The notes under the pieces are model-generated. The model had not been told where the DNA came from, did not search any database, and saw only the letters and a program-made list of their open reading frames with translations. Below are positions 1 to 8,661 of a stretch of DNA of 64,000 bases, in pieces (positions within the stretch are counted from its first letter, which is position 1; each line of letters begins with the position of its first letter). The position numbers were made by a program, and so were the translations under genes. This stretch comes from an uncultured Gemmiger sp. (GTDB lineage: Bacteria; Bacillota; Clostridia; Oscillospirales; Ruminococcaceae), in NCBI GenBank assembly GCA_947629015.1, contig CANRCB010000011.1, positions 1 through 64,000 of the forward strand. The letters are read 5' to 3'.

Positions 1-101
1 GCGTCGGCCGGCTCCGCCGTGGGGGCGTCGGCCGGCTCCGCCGTGGGGGCGTCGGCCGGCTCCGCCGTGGGGGCGTCGGCCGGCTCCGCCGTGGGGGCGT
101 C
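1..101. repeat. 24-bp tandem repeat, at least four copies
   Basis: The unit GCGTCGGCCGGCTCCGCCGT plus GGGG repeats four times without a mismatch from base 1 to 96 and starts a fifth time. It encodes DAPTAEPA on the minus strand. Perfect identity suggests recent expansion; the array probably continues beyond the window. Confidence 0.95.
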
Positions 102-326
102 AGTGCTCTGCCCGGCGGGTGCTTCGGATGGAGCCGTATCGACGGCCTCCGCCTGCCCAAGCATATTTTCAGAAAGGGCTTCTTCCACCGGCGAGGTTTC
201 GCCGGTGGAACTTATTGCAGGGGCCCCCTGCACGATTTCTTCGGCGCCGGCCGTGACCGCGCCCAAATTGCTGACCGTCAGCGCGAGCGCCAAAACGGCA
301 GCCGCCATGCGTTTGCGCCATTGCAT
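1..326 (-). CDS. Secreted repeat protein, N-terminal part (cut by window edge)
   Basis: The visible part begins with a signal peptide: positive MQWRKRM, then a hydrophobic Ala/Leu stretch to about residue 27. A Ser/Thr/Glu/Ala/Pro-rich region follows and runs into octapeptide repeats DAPTAEPA encoded by a perfect 24-bp tandem repeat. The start at 326 has an AGGGAGG ribosome-binding site 9 nt upstream. A TACAAT -10 box lies at 380-385 (minus strand) with only a weak -35. The Pro/Ala/Glu repeat looks like a cell-wall spanning or linker region; the functional domain lies outside the window, so no function is proposed. Confidence 0.8.
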   Translation of the reverse strand, partial: MQWRKRMAAAVLALALTVSNLGAVTAGAEEIVQGAPAISSTGETSPVEEALSENMLGQAEAVDTAPSEAPAGQSTDAPTAEPADAPTAEPADAPTAEPADAPTAEPAD

Positions 327-522
327 CTTGTATAACCTCCCTACGGTACAGAAGTGCACACTTACACTTTTATGCTCTGATTGTAGCACAAAAGCCGGCC
401 AAAAACCAGCCGGAATTGCCCGCAGCTGGTAAATTCTACCTTTTGCATAAAGCGCCGCGCGCCGCATTGGCTGTTTTGCTTAAAAGCCCCTTGCCCTTTG
501 CGGCGGTTTTCCGGGTATGGAA

Positions 523-549
523 GCAGCCCCGGCGGCGGGCCGGGGCTGC
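523..549 (-). terminator. Hairpin after the carboxypeptidase gene
   Basis: An 11-bp inverted repeat (GCAGCCCCGGC and its complement) with a 5-nt loop lies 20 nt past the stop of the gene ending at 569. There is no clean U-tract on the minus strand, so the terminator call is tentative. Confidence 0.4.
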
Positions 550-568
550 CAGGCGGAAGGCGGCGGGT

Positions 569-1801
569 TCAGGCGGGGGGCACCAGCAGCAGCGCCCGGG
601 CGAGACGCGCAAAGCAGAACCCGAAGGTGAGCTCCCCGACGCCCTCGGCGGCCGTGACGGGGTAGGTGCCCAGCTCCTCGTCCCCGCAGAGGATGCGCAG
701 GCTGCCCACCGCCTGCCCCGGGCTGACGGGCGCGGGCAGGCTTTCGGGCAGGTCGAGCGCGGCGGTGAGCGCGCCGCTCTGCCCCTTGGGCGCCAGGTAG
801 AGCGCCGGTGCCGTGTAGGCGAGCTTTACCTCCTGCGCGGTGCCGTGGCGCACCGGCAGGGCGGCCGGTGCGTTTTCGGGCGCGGGGGCGGCGATGTTCT
901 CGTAGTTGGCAAAGCCGTAGTCCAGCAGGGCGGTGGCGGCTGAAAACCGCTCCTTGCCGGAATCGGCGCCCAGCACCACGGCGATGAGGCGCAGCCCGTC
1001 GCGCGCGGCGCTGGCCGAGATGCACACCCCCGCCTTGCTGGTGGTGCCGGTCTTTAACCCGGTGATGCCGTTGTAGCTTTTGAGCAGCTTGTTGGTGTTG
1101 ACCAGCTGGGTGGCCCCGCCGCGCAGCGTGTCGGTCCAGATCATGCAGTAATCCTCGACCTCGGTGTGGTGCAAAAGCATCTCCCGGCTCATGACGGCGA
1201 CATCGCGCGCGGTGGAAAGGTGGCCCTCGGTGTCAAGGCCGCAGGCATTCTCGAAATGGGTGTTCGTCATGCCAAGGGCGGCGGCGCGCTCGTTCATCAG
1301 CTGCACAAAGGCCGGCTCGCTCCCGCCGACGTATTCCGCCACCGCGACGGCGGCGTCGTTGGCGGAGGAGATGCAGATGGCCTTGAGCATATCGTTCAAG
1401 GTCAGCTGTTCGCCGGGCTCCAGCCAGATCTGGCTGCCGCCCATGTGGTAGGCGTGCTCCGACACCGGCACGATGTCCTCCAGCGATATCCGGCCGGCCT
1501 CCAGCGCCTCAAAGGTGAGCAGCAGCGTCATCACCTTGGTGATGGAGGCGATGGGGCGCCGTTCGTCGGCGTTTTTCTCGTACAGCACGGTGCCGGAATC
1601 CTCGTCGATGAGGATGGCGGCGCGGCAGGGCACATCGAAGGCGGCCGTGGTTGCCGGCACGATGGCCGCCGTGGGCACCGCCGGGTAGGGCGTCTCCCCC
1701 ACCGGTGCGGCCGCGGGCAGCAGCAGGCGCAGCGCGGCCCCCGCCGCCAGCGCCATGCACACCGCCACCGCGGCAAATCGTTTTGTAAAGCTCCGTTCCA
1801 T
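569..1801 (-). CDS. dacF: D-alanyl-D-alanine carboxypeptidase (PBP5/DacF family)
   Basis: This is a 410-residue class C low-molecular-weight penicillin-binding protein that trims the terminal D-Ala from peptidoglycan stem peptides outside the membrane. The three active-site motifs are in order: SITK (Ser86-Lys89), SAN (146-148) and KTG (250-252). An N-terminal hydrophobic segment (about residues 6-28) exports it, and the C-terminal region looks like the usual PBP5 beta domain ending in a hydrophobic stretch. The start at 1801 is chosen over upstream codons because GGGGGTGG lies 6-8 nt before it. It is divergent from mtaB. The dacF name rather than another dac paralogue is an inference. Confidence 0.92.
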   Translation of the reverse strand: MERSFTKRFAAVAVCMALAAGAALRLLLPAAAPVGETPYPAVPTAAIVPATTAAFDVPCRAAILIDEDSGTVLYEKNADERRPIASITKVMTLLLTFEALEAGRISLEDIVPVSEHAYHMGGSQIWLEPGEQLTLNDMLKAICISSANDAAVAVAEYVGGSEPAFVQLMNERAAALGMTNTHFENACGLDTEGHLSTARDVAVMSREMLLHHTEVEDYCMIWTDTLRGGATQLVNTNKLLKSYNGITGLKTGTTSKAGVCISASAARDGLRLIAVVLGADSGKERFSAATALLDYGFANYENIAAPAPENAPAALPVRHGTAQEVKLAYTAPALYLAPKGQSGALTAALDLPESLPAPVSPGQAVGSLRILCGDEELGTYPVTAAEGVGELTFGFCFARLARALLLVPPA

Positions 1802-1873
1802 CCCGGCCACCCCCTGCGGCATCGCGCAAAATTTCAACCAATCCTATGCGGGGGCGGCGGGTTTTAGTATCGC

Positions 1874-1902
1874 TTGCAAGCGGGGCGGGTTTTGGCTATA
1901 AT
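1874..1902 (+). promoter_or_regulatory. Promoter of mtaB
   Basis: TTGCAA-N17-TATAAT, 34 nt upstream of the GTG start at 1936. The -35 lies inside a small CGCTTGCAAGCG palindrome. Confidence 0.85.
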
Positions 1903-1935
1903 GGAGCCAGTTTTTTAAAAAAAGGGGGCTGCGCC

Positions 1936-3261
1936 GTGCGGGTGTGCTTTTATACCTTGGGCTGCAAGGTGAACCAGAACGAGAGCGGCGCCCTGGCCCG
2001 CCTGTTTGCCCAGAACGGGTATACGGTGGCGGAGCCGGGCGCCGAGGCGGATGTGTATATCGTGAACAGCTGCACCGTGACCGCCGAGGGCGCCGCCAAA
2101 AGCCGCCGCTGGCTGCGCCGCCAAAAGCGCGCGAACCCCGCCGCCGTGACGGTGCTCTGCGGGTGCTGGCCGCAGGCTTTCCCCGCCGAGGCGGCCGCCT
2201 TTGCCGAGGCGGACGTGGTGATGGGCGTGAAGGCCCGCCGCGCGCTGCTGGAAAACGTGGAGAAGGTCCTGTCCGGGGCCGAGGCGCGGGTGGTGGACAT
2301 CCGCCCCCACGAAAAGGGTGAGCCGTTCGAGGATCTGCCGATGGACCGTTTTGCCGGGCACACCCGCGCCTTTGTGAAGGTGGAGGACGGGTGTGACCGC
2401 CGCTGCGCCTACTGCGTGATCCCCCGCGCGCGGGGGCCGGTGCGCAGCCGCAGCGAGGCGGGCATTCTGGAGGAGCTTGCCCGCCTGGCGGACGCCGGCT
2501 ACCGGGAGGTGGTGCTGACGGCCATCAGCCTGCCCAGCTACGGGCGGGACACCGGCACCGGGCTGGCCGAGCTGGTGGAAAAGGCGGCCGTCGTGCCGGG
2601 CATCCGGCGCATCCGCCTGGGCAGCCTCGACCCCGACCTGCTCACCGACGCCGATATCGCCCGCCTGGCGGCGGTGCCGCAGCTGTGCGGGCAGTTCCAC
2701 CTGAGCTTGCAGAGCGGCTGCGACAAAACGCTGCGCGCCATGCGCCGGCCCTACACCGCCGCGCTCTACGCAAAAAAAGCCGCCGCGCTGCGCGCGGCGT
2801 TCGGGGCGGAAAATGTGAGTTTGACGACCGACGTTATCGTCGGGTTCCCCGGCGAGACGGAGCAGGATTTTGCCGAGAGCCTTGCCTTTGTAACGGCGCA
2901 GCGGTTTTTAAAGGTGCACGTGTTCCCCTTCTCCCGCCGGGCGGGCACGCCGGCCTACAGCATGGCGGGCCAGGTGCCGGAGGAGGAAAAGTTGGCCCGC
3001 GCGCACCGCATGGGCGCCGCGTGCGAGGCGGTGCGCGCACAGCTGGCCGCCGGCATGGCGGGGCGCGTGGAGCCCGTTTTGCTGGAGACGCCGCTTTCCG
3101 CCACCGTGTTTACCGGCTACACCCCGCAATACCTGCCGGTGGCGGTGCAGGCGCCGGGGCATACGAGCGGCGACATCGTGCCCGCGCTTTTGGGCGCGTG
3201 GGACGGGCAGCGCTGCCGCGCCCGGCTGGCAGAGGAAAGCGCTATGCAGCAAGGAACGTGA
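1936..3261 (+). CDS. mtaB: tRNA t6A37 methylthiotransferase MtaB
   Basis: Radical-SAM enzyme of the MiaB family, 441 residues, expected to convert t6A37 to ms2t6A37 in tRNA. The UPF0004 domain carries the LGCKVNQNES motif with Cys10, Cys46 and Cys75/77, which hold the auxiliary cluster. The radical-SAM cluster motif CxxxCxxC is at Cys153, Cys157, Cys160. The LGCKVNQ signature and overall length fit MtaB (B. subtilis YqeV) rather than MiaB. The GTG start at 1936 is preceded by AGGGGG; an in-frame extension upstream would run through the promoter. Its 3' end overlaps the convergent permease gene by 20 bp. Confidence 0.92.
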   Translation: MRVCFYTLGCKVNQNESGALARLFAQNGYTVAEPGAEADVYIVNSCTVTAEGAAKSRRWLRRQKRANPAAVTVLCGCWPQAFPAEAAAFAEADVVMGVKARRALLENVEKVLSGAEARVVDIRPHEKGEPFEDLPMDRFAGHTRAFVKVEDGCDRRCAYCVIPRARGPVRSRSEAGILEELARLADAGYREVVLTAISLPSYGRDTGTGLAELVEKAAVVPGIRRIRLGSLDPDLLTDADIARLAAVPQLCGQFHLSLQSGCDKTLRAMRRPYTAALYAKKAAALRAAFGAENVSLTTDVIVGFPGETEQDFAESLAFVTAQRFLKVHVFPFSRRAGTPAYSMAGQVPEEEKLARAHRMGAACEAVRAQLAAGMAGRVEPVLLETPLSATVFTGYTPQYLPVAVQAPGHTSGDIVPALLGAWDGQRCRARLAEESAMQQGT

Positions 3262-5884
3262 GCGCGACGGACGCAAGGCACAGGGCGATAAACAGCACCA
3301 TCCCGACGTTTGCGTACACCGTTTTGAGCCTTGCGCCCTTCGGCAATTCCTGCGGCGCCGGCCGGAAGCGGATGTCGCGGATGTGGAAGCAGAACAGCAC
3401 CAGCCCCACCAGGCTGACGGCGACGAGCGCCAGCGCATACGCCACCAGGGGCAGCAGCTGCGGCAGGAGGGTCTGCAGCGCCGCGGCATCGCCCGCCTCG
3501 GTTTCGGAAACAGCCTCCAGGTCAATGCCGCCGAGCAGCGCCGGCGCCACCACGCCGCCCAGGAAGTTGATCCCCATGTGCAGCGCGGCGGAATAGCGCA
3601 GCCGCCCCGTCCTGAGATAGATATACCCGAACACCAGCCCCAGCACGAACGCGTAGAAGAACTGGGACAAATTGCCGTGGAAAAGGCCGAACAGCACCGC
3701 CGAGGTGACGACCGCCAGCTTTTCGCCGTAGACGCAGGTGCGGTCGATGATCTGCTTACGGAAGATGTATTCCTCAATGAGGGGGGCCAGGACCACCATG
3801 ACGAGCACCCGCGGCAGCAGCGCCTCGTCCATCGCATAGGGGAGCAGGGGGTTCACGGAGGCAGCCCCCGTCACCGCCTGCAGCAGCATGAGCAGAAGGT
3901 TGCCGGCAAGGTTGCCCGCGTACATGGCAAAAACGCTGATGGTCCCCGCCGCCGCGAACTGCCCCGGCCGGAGGGCGTGTTCCTCCCGCGGGGCGGCGGG
4001 GGCGCGCCGCAGGACCAAAAGCCCCACCGGCACCGCCACAAGGTACATGGGGGCAAAGGTGCACAGCCAGAGCAGCCAGGAGGGGCCCCCCTGCGGGTAG
4101 AAATACCCCGCGGCGGCGCCGGCCGCCAGCTGCAACACGGTGCCCACCGCCATGATGGTGAACAGGCCCAGCCCCACGGCCGAGAACTGCCGCCTTGCAA
4201 GTTTGAGATCACCCATAAATACCGTTGTATCCTCCTTCCGGATTCCGCCATGCGGGTCGATAAACATCGGGGCAAGTCCAAAAAACAAAAAGCCCAGCCC
4301 AAAATTGAGCACGGCCGCCGCCAGCATGCCCGCCGCCGTATGCCCCAGCACGATGCCCAGCGCGGCGGCGGCGATATCCGGCACGAGCCCGAAATAGACG
4401 AACATGATCTGGACGACCTGCTTGAGCATCTGCCCCGCGGCCACCGGCACCGACAGCCCGATGAACGCCCCCACACAGGTGGCGTAAAAATCGACCGAGA
4501 CGATGAGCGGCACCCACACCAGCGCGCCCAAAAAGTCAAACCCGGTAAGGGCGGCGCCGACAAGGATGGCGGGCAGCACGTCCAGCAGGCAGTTGAGCGT
4601 GCCCCCCATCAGCGACCAGAACAGCTTTGCCCAGGTGCTTTCGGGGATGAGGCGGAAGCAGTCCGTCTGGGTGTCCTGCTCGAGCGGGTTGCCGAGCGCG
4701 CGGAAAAAGGCCATTGCGGCAAGCGTGAGCGCCACCGGCAAAAGGCCCGCCCCCGGCGCGGCAAAGCGGCACAGCAGTGCCACGGCCACCGCCGCCACCA
4801 GGTACGTCTCCATCGTTTTGGTGAAAAAGCCGAGGTGCGCGAAGCGGAACCGGTTGTACAGGGCCTTGAAAAAGAAGACGTTGGCGCCCGCGCCGTGGCG
4901 CATCCCGTCCCGCCGCAGCGTTTCGCTGCGGTCTTTTTTGCGCTTTACGGCGATGCCGGTGGATCTTTCGGCCTGTGCCTTCTCCAAAAGCGCCGCCGTC
5001 TCCTCCGATTTGGCAAGGGCGTCCTCATAGAAATCCGCGCGGAGGTTCCAGATGCCGTATATGAGCGCCGCCCCCGCCAGCACGAGCGCCAAAAGGCAGA
5101 GCACCGCCCCGGGGGCGTTGCCCGCCAGCGCAAAGGCGCACAAACCTTTGAGCCAGCCCCACACGGGGATATACCGCGTGAGGGGGGCGTTGAAAAACCG
5201 CACGGCTGTGTTGAGCAGCCCCGTGCCGGTGTGGGCGGCAAAGGCGGCAAAGCCGCCGGCGGTGAGCAGCAAAAGCCCGTACAGGCAGGGCCGCAAAAGC
5301 CGCTTGACGGCGGGGTGCGTGGAGGCAAGCGTGTACAGCAGCACCTGCAAAAGCGTGCCGAACACAAGGGTAAGCCCCCACGCCGCCACCAGCGCCAGCG
5401 CCGCCCACAGGCTGAGCCCCGCGACAAGGACGAGGTTGGGCAGCTGGAGCAGCAGATACACGCTGCCCACCACCGCGATGCCCAGCTGCGTCGCCACGCG
5501 GAACAGCAAGACGGACTGCGGCTTCATCGGCGAGGCGAACAGCAGGTTGACATCCGCCGGCAAAAAGATGCGGCTGCCGTTTTTGTCCGCACTCATGGCG
5601 TAAAACACGAACATGGCCAGGACGACGCCGCCCACGGCCAGCTCGACCACGTCGTTGGGCGCGACCCCGGCGGCTTCCAGGAAGGAGGGGCCCTCCTCCA
5701 CGACGGTGTCCGCCGGGCCGGGGCCGTCCGCCTGCGCGGCGGAATCGTCCAGAAAGGCCATGAACAGCCCCAGCGCCACCCCCATGCCCACACAAACGGC
5801 AAAAAAGATGAGCACCCACGTCTTGAACAGCTTTTTCAGCTGGTTTTTGAAGGTGTGCAGCGCGTAATAGGCAAACAGTCTCAT
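3242..5884 (-). CDS. ABC exporter permease fused to a CPBP intramembrane protease
   Basis: An 880-residue multi-span membrane protein. Residues 1-610 or so resemble a NatB/ABC-2 type permease: an N-terminal transmembrane segment (about 21-44), an extracytoplasmic stretch, then many hydrophobic segments and a charged cytoplasmic loop near 280-330. The C-terminal quarter is a CPBP (Abi/CAAX-protease-like) domain with all three family motifs: EEYIFRK (Glu704, Glu705, Arg709), FGLFH (Phe732-His736) and HMGIN (His769, Asn773). Its ATG overlaps the stop of the ATPase gene (ATGA), so the two proteins should form one transporter. The protease domain may process an exported peptide or the transporter itself; that is inference. 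The substrate is unknown. Confidence 0.85.
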   Translation of the reverse strand: MRLFAYYALHTFKNQLKKLFKTWVLIFFAVCVGMGVALGLFMAFLDDSAAQADGPGPADTVVEEGPSFLEAAGVAPNDVVELAVGGVVLAMFVFYAMSADKNGSRIFLPADVNLLFASPMKPQSVLLFRVATQLGIAVVGSVYLLLQLPNLVLVAGLSLWAALALVAAWGLTLVFGTLLQVLLYTLASTHPAVKRLLRPCLYGLLLLTAGGFAAFAAHTGTGLLNTAVRFFNAPLTRYIPVWGWLKGLCAFALAGNAPGAVLCLLALVLAGAALIYGIWNLRADFYEDALAKSEETAALLEKAQAERSTGIAVKRKKDRSETLRRDGMRHGAGANVFFFKALYNRFRFAHLGFFTKTMETYLVAAVAVALLCRFAAPGAGLLPVALTLAAMAFFRALGNPLEQDTQTDCFRLIPESTWAKLFWSLMGGTLNCLLDVLPAILVGAALTGFDFLGALVWVPLIVSVDFYATCVGAFIGLSVPVAAGQMLKQVVQIMFVYFGLVPDIAAAALGIVLGHTAAGMLAAAVLNFGLGFLFFGLAPMFIDPHGGIRKEDTTVFMGDLKLARRQFSAVGLGLFTIMAVGTVLQLAAGAAAGYFYPQGGPSWLLWLCTFAPMYLVAVPVGLLVLRRAPAAPREEHALRPGQFAAAGTISVFAMYAGNLAGNLLLMLLQAVTGAASVNPLLPYAMDEALLPRVLVMVVLAPLIEEYIFRKQIIDRTCVYGEKLAVVTSAVLFGLFHGNLSQFFYAFVLGLVFGYIYLRTGRLRYSAALHMGINFLGGVVAPALLGGIDLEAVSETEAGDAAALQTLLPQLLPLVAYALALVAVSLVGLVLFCFHIRDIRFRPAPQELPKGARLKTVYANVGMVLFIALCLASVALTFLAA

Positions 5885-6618
5885 GCCGTGTGCCCCTCCT
5901 GCGGGGCGCCGTCCTGCCCGCCGGCACCCTCCGTCACGTCAAAGAACAGCTGCTCAAGGGTGCGCCCGTCCTTTTCCAGCGCCTCACGGGTGACGTCGGC
6001 GCGGATGGCGCCGCGGTCCATGATGAGCGTTTTGTCCCACAGCATATCCACACTGTCGATGATGTGGGTGCTGACGAGCATCGTGCACCCGGCCGCCCGC
6101 ATCTCTTCCAAAAGCAGCTTGAGCTCCTTGATGGCGTGCGGATCCAGGCCGATCATCGGCTCATCCAGCAAAAGCACCTTCGGCCCCGGCAACAGGCCAA
6201 GGCAGATGTTCAGCTTTTGCTGCATACCTTTGGAAAGTTCATCGCCGAATTTTTTCTGCTTGTCGGTAAGCTCGAACCGGCGGAACAGCTCCTCCTTTCG
6301 GGGCTGGTAACCGCTCAGGCGGTAGGCGCGCGCGATAAACTCCATATGCTCCGACACCGTCAGGTTGGGGTACAGCGACGGCATTTCCGGGATATAGCCC
6401 AGCAGCCGCCGCGCCTCGACAGTCTTGTTGGGGTACCCCCCGACGGTGATGTCGCCCTCATAGCGCAAAAAACCGATGACGGATTTCATCAGCGTGCTCT
6501 TGCCCGCCCCGTTGGGGCCAAGCAGCACCGTGACGGTGCCCGGCGCAAGGTGGAAGCTCACGTCCTTGCAGGCGACGGTCCTGCCGTATTTTTTGGTCAG
6601 ATGCGATACGTTCAACAT
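5881..6618 (-). CDS. ABC transporter ATP-binding protein
   Basis: A 245-residue nucleotide-binding subunit with Walker A GPNGAGKST, Q-loop, signature LSKGMQQK and Walker B LLLDEPMIGLD. The LSKGM signature is typical of NatA/CcmA-like export ATPases. The start MLNVSHLTKKYG at 6618 is chosen because homologues begin there and AAGGG precedes it. It overlaps the permease-protease gene by 4 bp and is its obvious partner. It follows the cyclophilin gene after 70 bp, so co-transcription with 8637-6689 is likely. Confidence 0.92.
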   Translation of the reverse strand: MLNVSHLTKKYGRTVACKDVSFHLAPGTVTVLLGPNGAGKSTLMKSVIGFLRYEGDITVGGYPNKTVEARRLLGYIPEMPSLYPNLTVSEHMEFIARAYRLSGYQPRKEELFRRFELTDKQKKFGDELSKGMQQKLNICLGLLPGPKVLLLDEPMIGLDPHAIKELKLLLEEMRAAGCTMLVSTHIIDSVDMLWDKTLIMDRGAIRADVTREALEKDGRTLEQLFFDVTEGAGGQDGAPQEGHTA

Positions 6619-6688
6619 ACCCTTGTACCTTTCCCCTGCCCCGCAGGGCATCCGCGGCCCTTGGGGGGCCGGTATGCGCTGCGGCGGG

Positions 6689-7159
6689 TCAAACCTCGCG
6701 GATGGTGGCGATGACGACGGGTGTGCGGGGCTTATCGTTCCAGTCCGTCGGGGCGGCGGCGATCTCGTCCACCACCTCTATGCCGCTGACCACATGCCCG
6801 AACGCCGCGTACTGGCCGTCCAGGTGCGGGGCGTCGGCGTGCATGATGAAAAACTGGCTGCCGGCGGAATCGGGGTCCATGGCGCGCGCCATGCTGATGA
6901 CGCCGCGGGTGTGCTTGATGGGGTTGTCGACGCCGTTGGCGCGGAACTCCCCCTTGATATGCCAGCCGGGGCCGCCGGTGCCGGTGCCCTGCGGGCAGCC
7001 GCCCTGCACCATAAAGCCGGGGATGATGCGGTGGAAGGTCAGGCCGTCATAGAATTTCTGCCCCACCAGCTTGCGGAAATTGGCCACCGTGATGGGGGCG
7101 GCGCCCTCGTCAAGTTCAAGGTCGATGGTGTGGCCGTTTTGCATCGTGATACGGAACAT
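6689..7159 (-). CDS. ppiB: Cyclophilin-type peptidyl-prolyl isomerase
   Basis: A 156-residue single-domain cyclophilin catalysing cis-trans isomerisation of X-Pro bonds. The core motifs are visible: FHRIIPGFMVQGG (catalytic Arg), GSQFFIMH and the GQYAAFGHV segment. There is no signal peptide, so it is cytoplasmic. The start has GGAGAG 8 nt upstream. It sits 5 nt after the stop of the preceding gene and is clearly in its operon. Confidence 0.95.
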   Translation of the reverse strand: MFRITMQNGHTIDLELDEGAAPITVANFRKLVGQKFYDGLTFHRIIPGFMVQGGCPQGTGTGGPGWHIKGEFRANGVDNPIKHTRGVISMARAMDPDSAGSQFFIMHADAPHLDGQYAAFGHVVSGIEVVDEIAAAPTDWNDKPRTPVVIATIREV

Positions 7160-7164
7160 GGCTG

Positions 7165-8637
7165 TTACTCTCCTTCATTGGGTTTTTCGCCGGGTCGCGG
7201 GGGCGCGGCCTCGGGCGGTTGGGCCTGCTCGGCCGGCTCGGCCCGTTCGGGCTCTTCTGGCGTTTCGGGCGGTTCAGGTGGTTCAGGTGGTTCAGGCGGT
7301 TCAGGCGGTTCAGGCGGTTCGGGATCCTTGGCCGCTTCTGCCGGCCCGTCCGCTTCCGGCTCTTCGGCCGGGGCGGGCGGCGCCGGAACCGATCCTTCCG
7401 GCGGCTCGGGCTCCTCGTCCACTCCTATCGGCTCGTCCGCTTCCGGTTCTTCGGCCGGCGGCGTGTCCCCGGCGGCCTCCCCGCGGGCGGCGGCGATCAG
7501 GGCAAGGCCCTCGTCCAAAAGCGCCTGCTGCTCCTCGGCGGAAAGCGCGGGCGCGGCGGGCGCCGGGGCCGGCTCCGGCGGCGCGGGCGTTTGGGGGACG
7601 GTTTCCGGCGGCACGGCGCTTTGCGGAGGCGGCGTTTCCGATGCCGCCCCTTCCGGCGCGGCTTCCTGCGGAAGGGCTTCCTCCGGCGCGGCGGCCTGCG
7701 AGGCGGCATCCTGCGGGGGCGCCGGCTCGGCGGGCGGGGCATACTGGGGGTCGCTTTGCGGGGTGGGGCGCCCCTCGATGTAGCTGACACTGCCCAGCAG
7801 CGCCTCGACCGCCTGCGCGGGCTGGCGCCGCGTCCAGAACAAAATGGCGGCGGCCATGTATTTTTCGCTCACGGCCTGCGCCTCTTTGAGCAGGGCAAAG
7901 GCATCGCCGGTGCGCGGCGCGCCGGTATAGGGGTCCGTCCATGTATCGGGCAGATCCTTTTTGAGTTTGCGCGGCGAGACGTGGCCGGTGATGCGCCCGC
8001 GGCCGCCGAACAGCGGCTCGATGAACCAGAAAAACGCCCGCCGCACGCCAAAGCGGGAGGTGAACAGCCCGCGCAGTTTGGTGGAATGGAAAAAGCTGTC
8101 GGCGATGGCCTCGGCCGGGATGTCCAGCCCGTAGACCTCGCGCAGGGCGCCGCGCAAAAGCGCCGTGACATCGGCCAGCTCCTCCCCCACCGGGGTGGGG
8201 CACGCCTCGGCCGCCGGCACCGGCGCGCGGCCGGTATCCTGCTTGTGCAGCGCGGAATCCAGCGCGATCTCAAAGTAGCCGTGGCCGCCCTTTTGGGCAT
8301 AGGGCATACCGGGCGCGCACAGCGCCGCCACATAGGGGTGCAGGGCGGCGTCGGCGGCATAATGGCTCAAAAAGCCGAGGACATATTCCGCCTGCGGGCC
8401 GGTGCGCGCGCCGCGCACCAGGCTCATCAGGAAGGCGCCGGTGTTTTCCTCGTGCAGGCGGGCGCCCAGCGCCGGCAGGTCGGGCCGGCGTTTTTTGGCC
8501 TTGCGCCACGCCTGGTAGCAGAAAAAGATGTCCGGCCCGTTGGCCCCGGCGGCAAACGCCGCGGGCCATTTGATCTTATGGCGCACGGCCGCGGCCGCCC
8601 CGGCCGCGACGCGCAGGTGGGTGTAGCCTTCCGGCAT
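7165..8637 (-). CDS. Zinc-dependent phospholipase C-like protein with Pro/Glu tail
   Basis: 490 residues. About 1-290 match the zinc_dep_PLPC fold found in Clostridia (MPEGYTHLR start, ANGPDIFF, HYAADAALHPY), where conserved His/Asp residues bind metal. There is no signal peptide, so many such proteins are probably intracellular hydrolases of unknown substrate. Residues 295-490 are a low-complexity Pro/Glu/Ala region ending in a PPE tripeptide run. The start is supported by AGGGGAG 9 nt upstream. It is first in the operon with ppiB and the ABC genes. Confidence 0.75.
   Translation of the reverse strand: MPEGYTHLRVAAGAAAAVRHKIKWPAAFAAGANGPDIFFCYQAWRKAKKRRPDLPALGARLHEENTGAFLMSLVRGARTGPQAEYVLGFLSHYAADAALHPYVAALCAPGMPYAQKGGHGYFEIALDSALHKQDTGRAPVPAAEACPTPVGEELADVTALLRGALREVYGLDIPAEAIADSFFHSTKLRGLFTSRFGVRRAFFWFIEPLFGGRGRITGHVSPRKLKKDLPDTWTDPYTGAPRTGDAFALLKEAQAVSEKYMAAAILFWTRRQPAQAVEALLGSVSYIEGRPTPQSDPQYAPPAEPAPPQDAASQAAAPEEALPQEAAPEGAASETPPPQSAVPPETVPQTPAPPEPAPAPAAPALSAEEQQALLDEGLALIAAARGEAAGDTPPAEEPEADEPIGVDEEPEPPEGSVPAPPAPAEEPEADGPAEAAKDPEPPEPPEPPEPPEPPEPPETPEEPERAEPAEQAQPPEAAPPRPGEKPNEGE
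7262..7324. repeat. 9-bp coding tandem repeat (GGTTCAGGY)
   Basis: About seven near-perfect copies of a 9-mer encode the PPE-PPE run near the C-terminus of the phospholipase-like protein. It is coding microsatellite sequence, not an array of spacers. Confidence 0.9.
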
Positions 8638-8661
8638 GGAACCACGCTCCCCTTTTGTTTT

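Noticed and set aside
3383-6310. A very long plus-strand reading frame (over 900 codons)
   Set aside because: It is the antisense of the permease-CPBP and ATPase genes; its Arg/His/Gln-rich translation and lack of a ribosome-binding site are typical of GC-rich shadow frames.
7262-7324. Short regular repeats resembling a CRISPR array
   Set aside because: The 9-bp units have no spacers and lie in frame inside a coding region as PPE repeats; the ELPTPELP run at 24736-24840 is rejected for the same reason.
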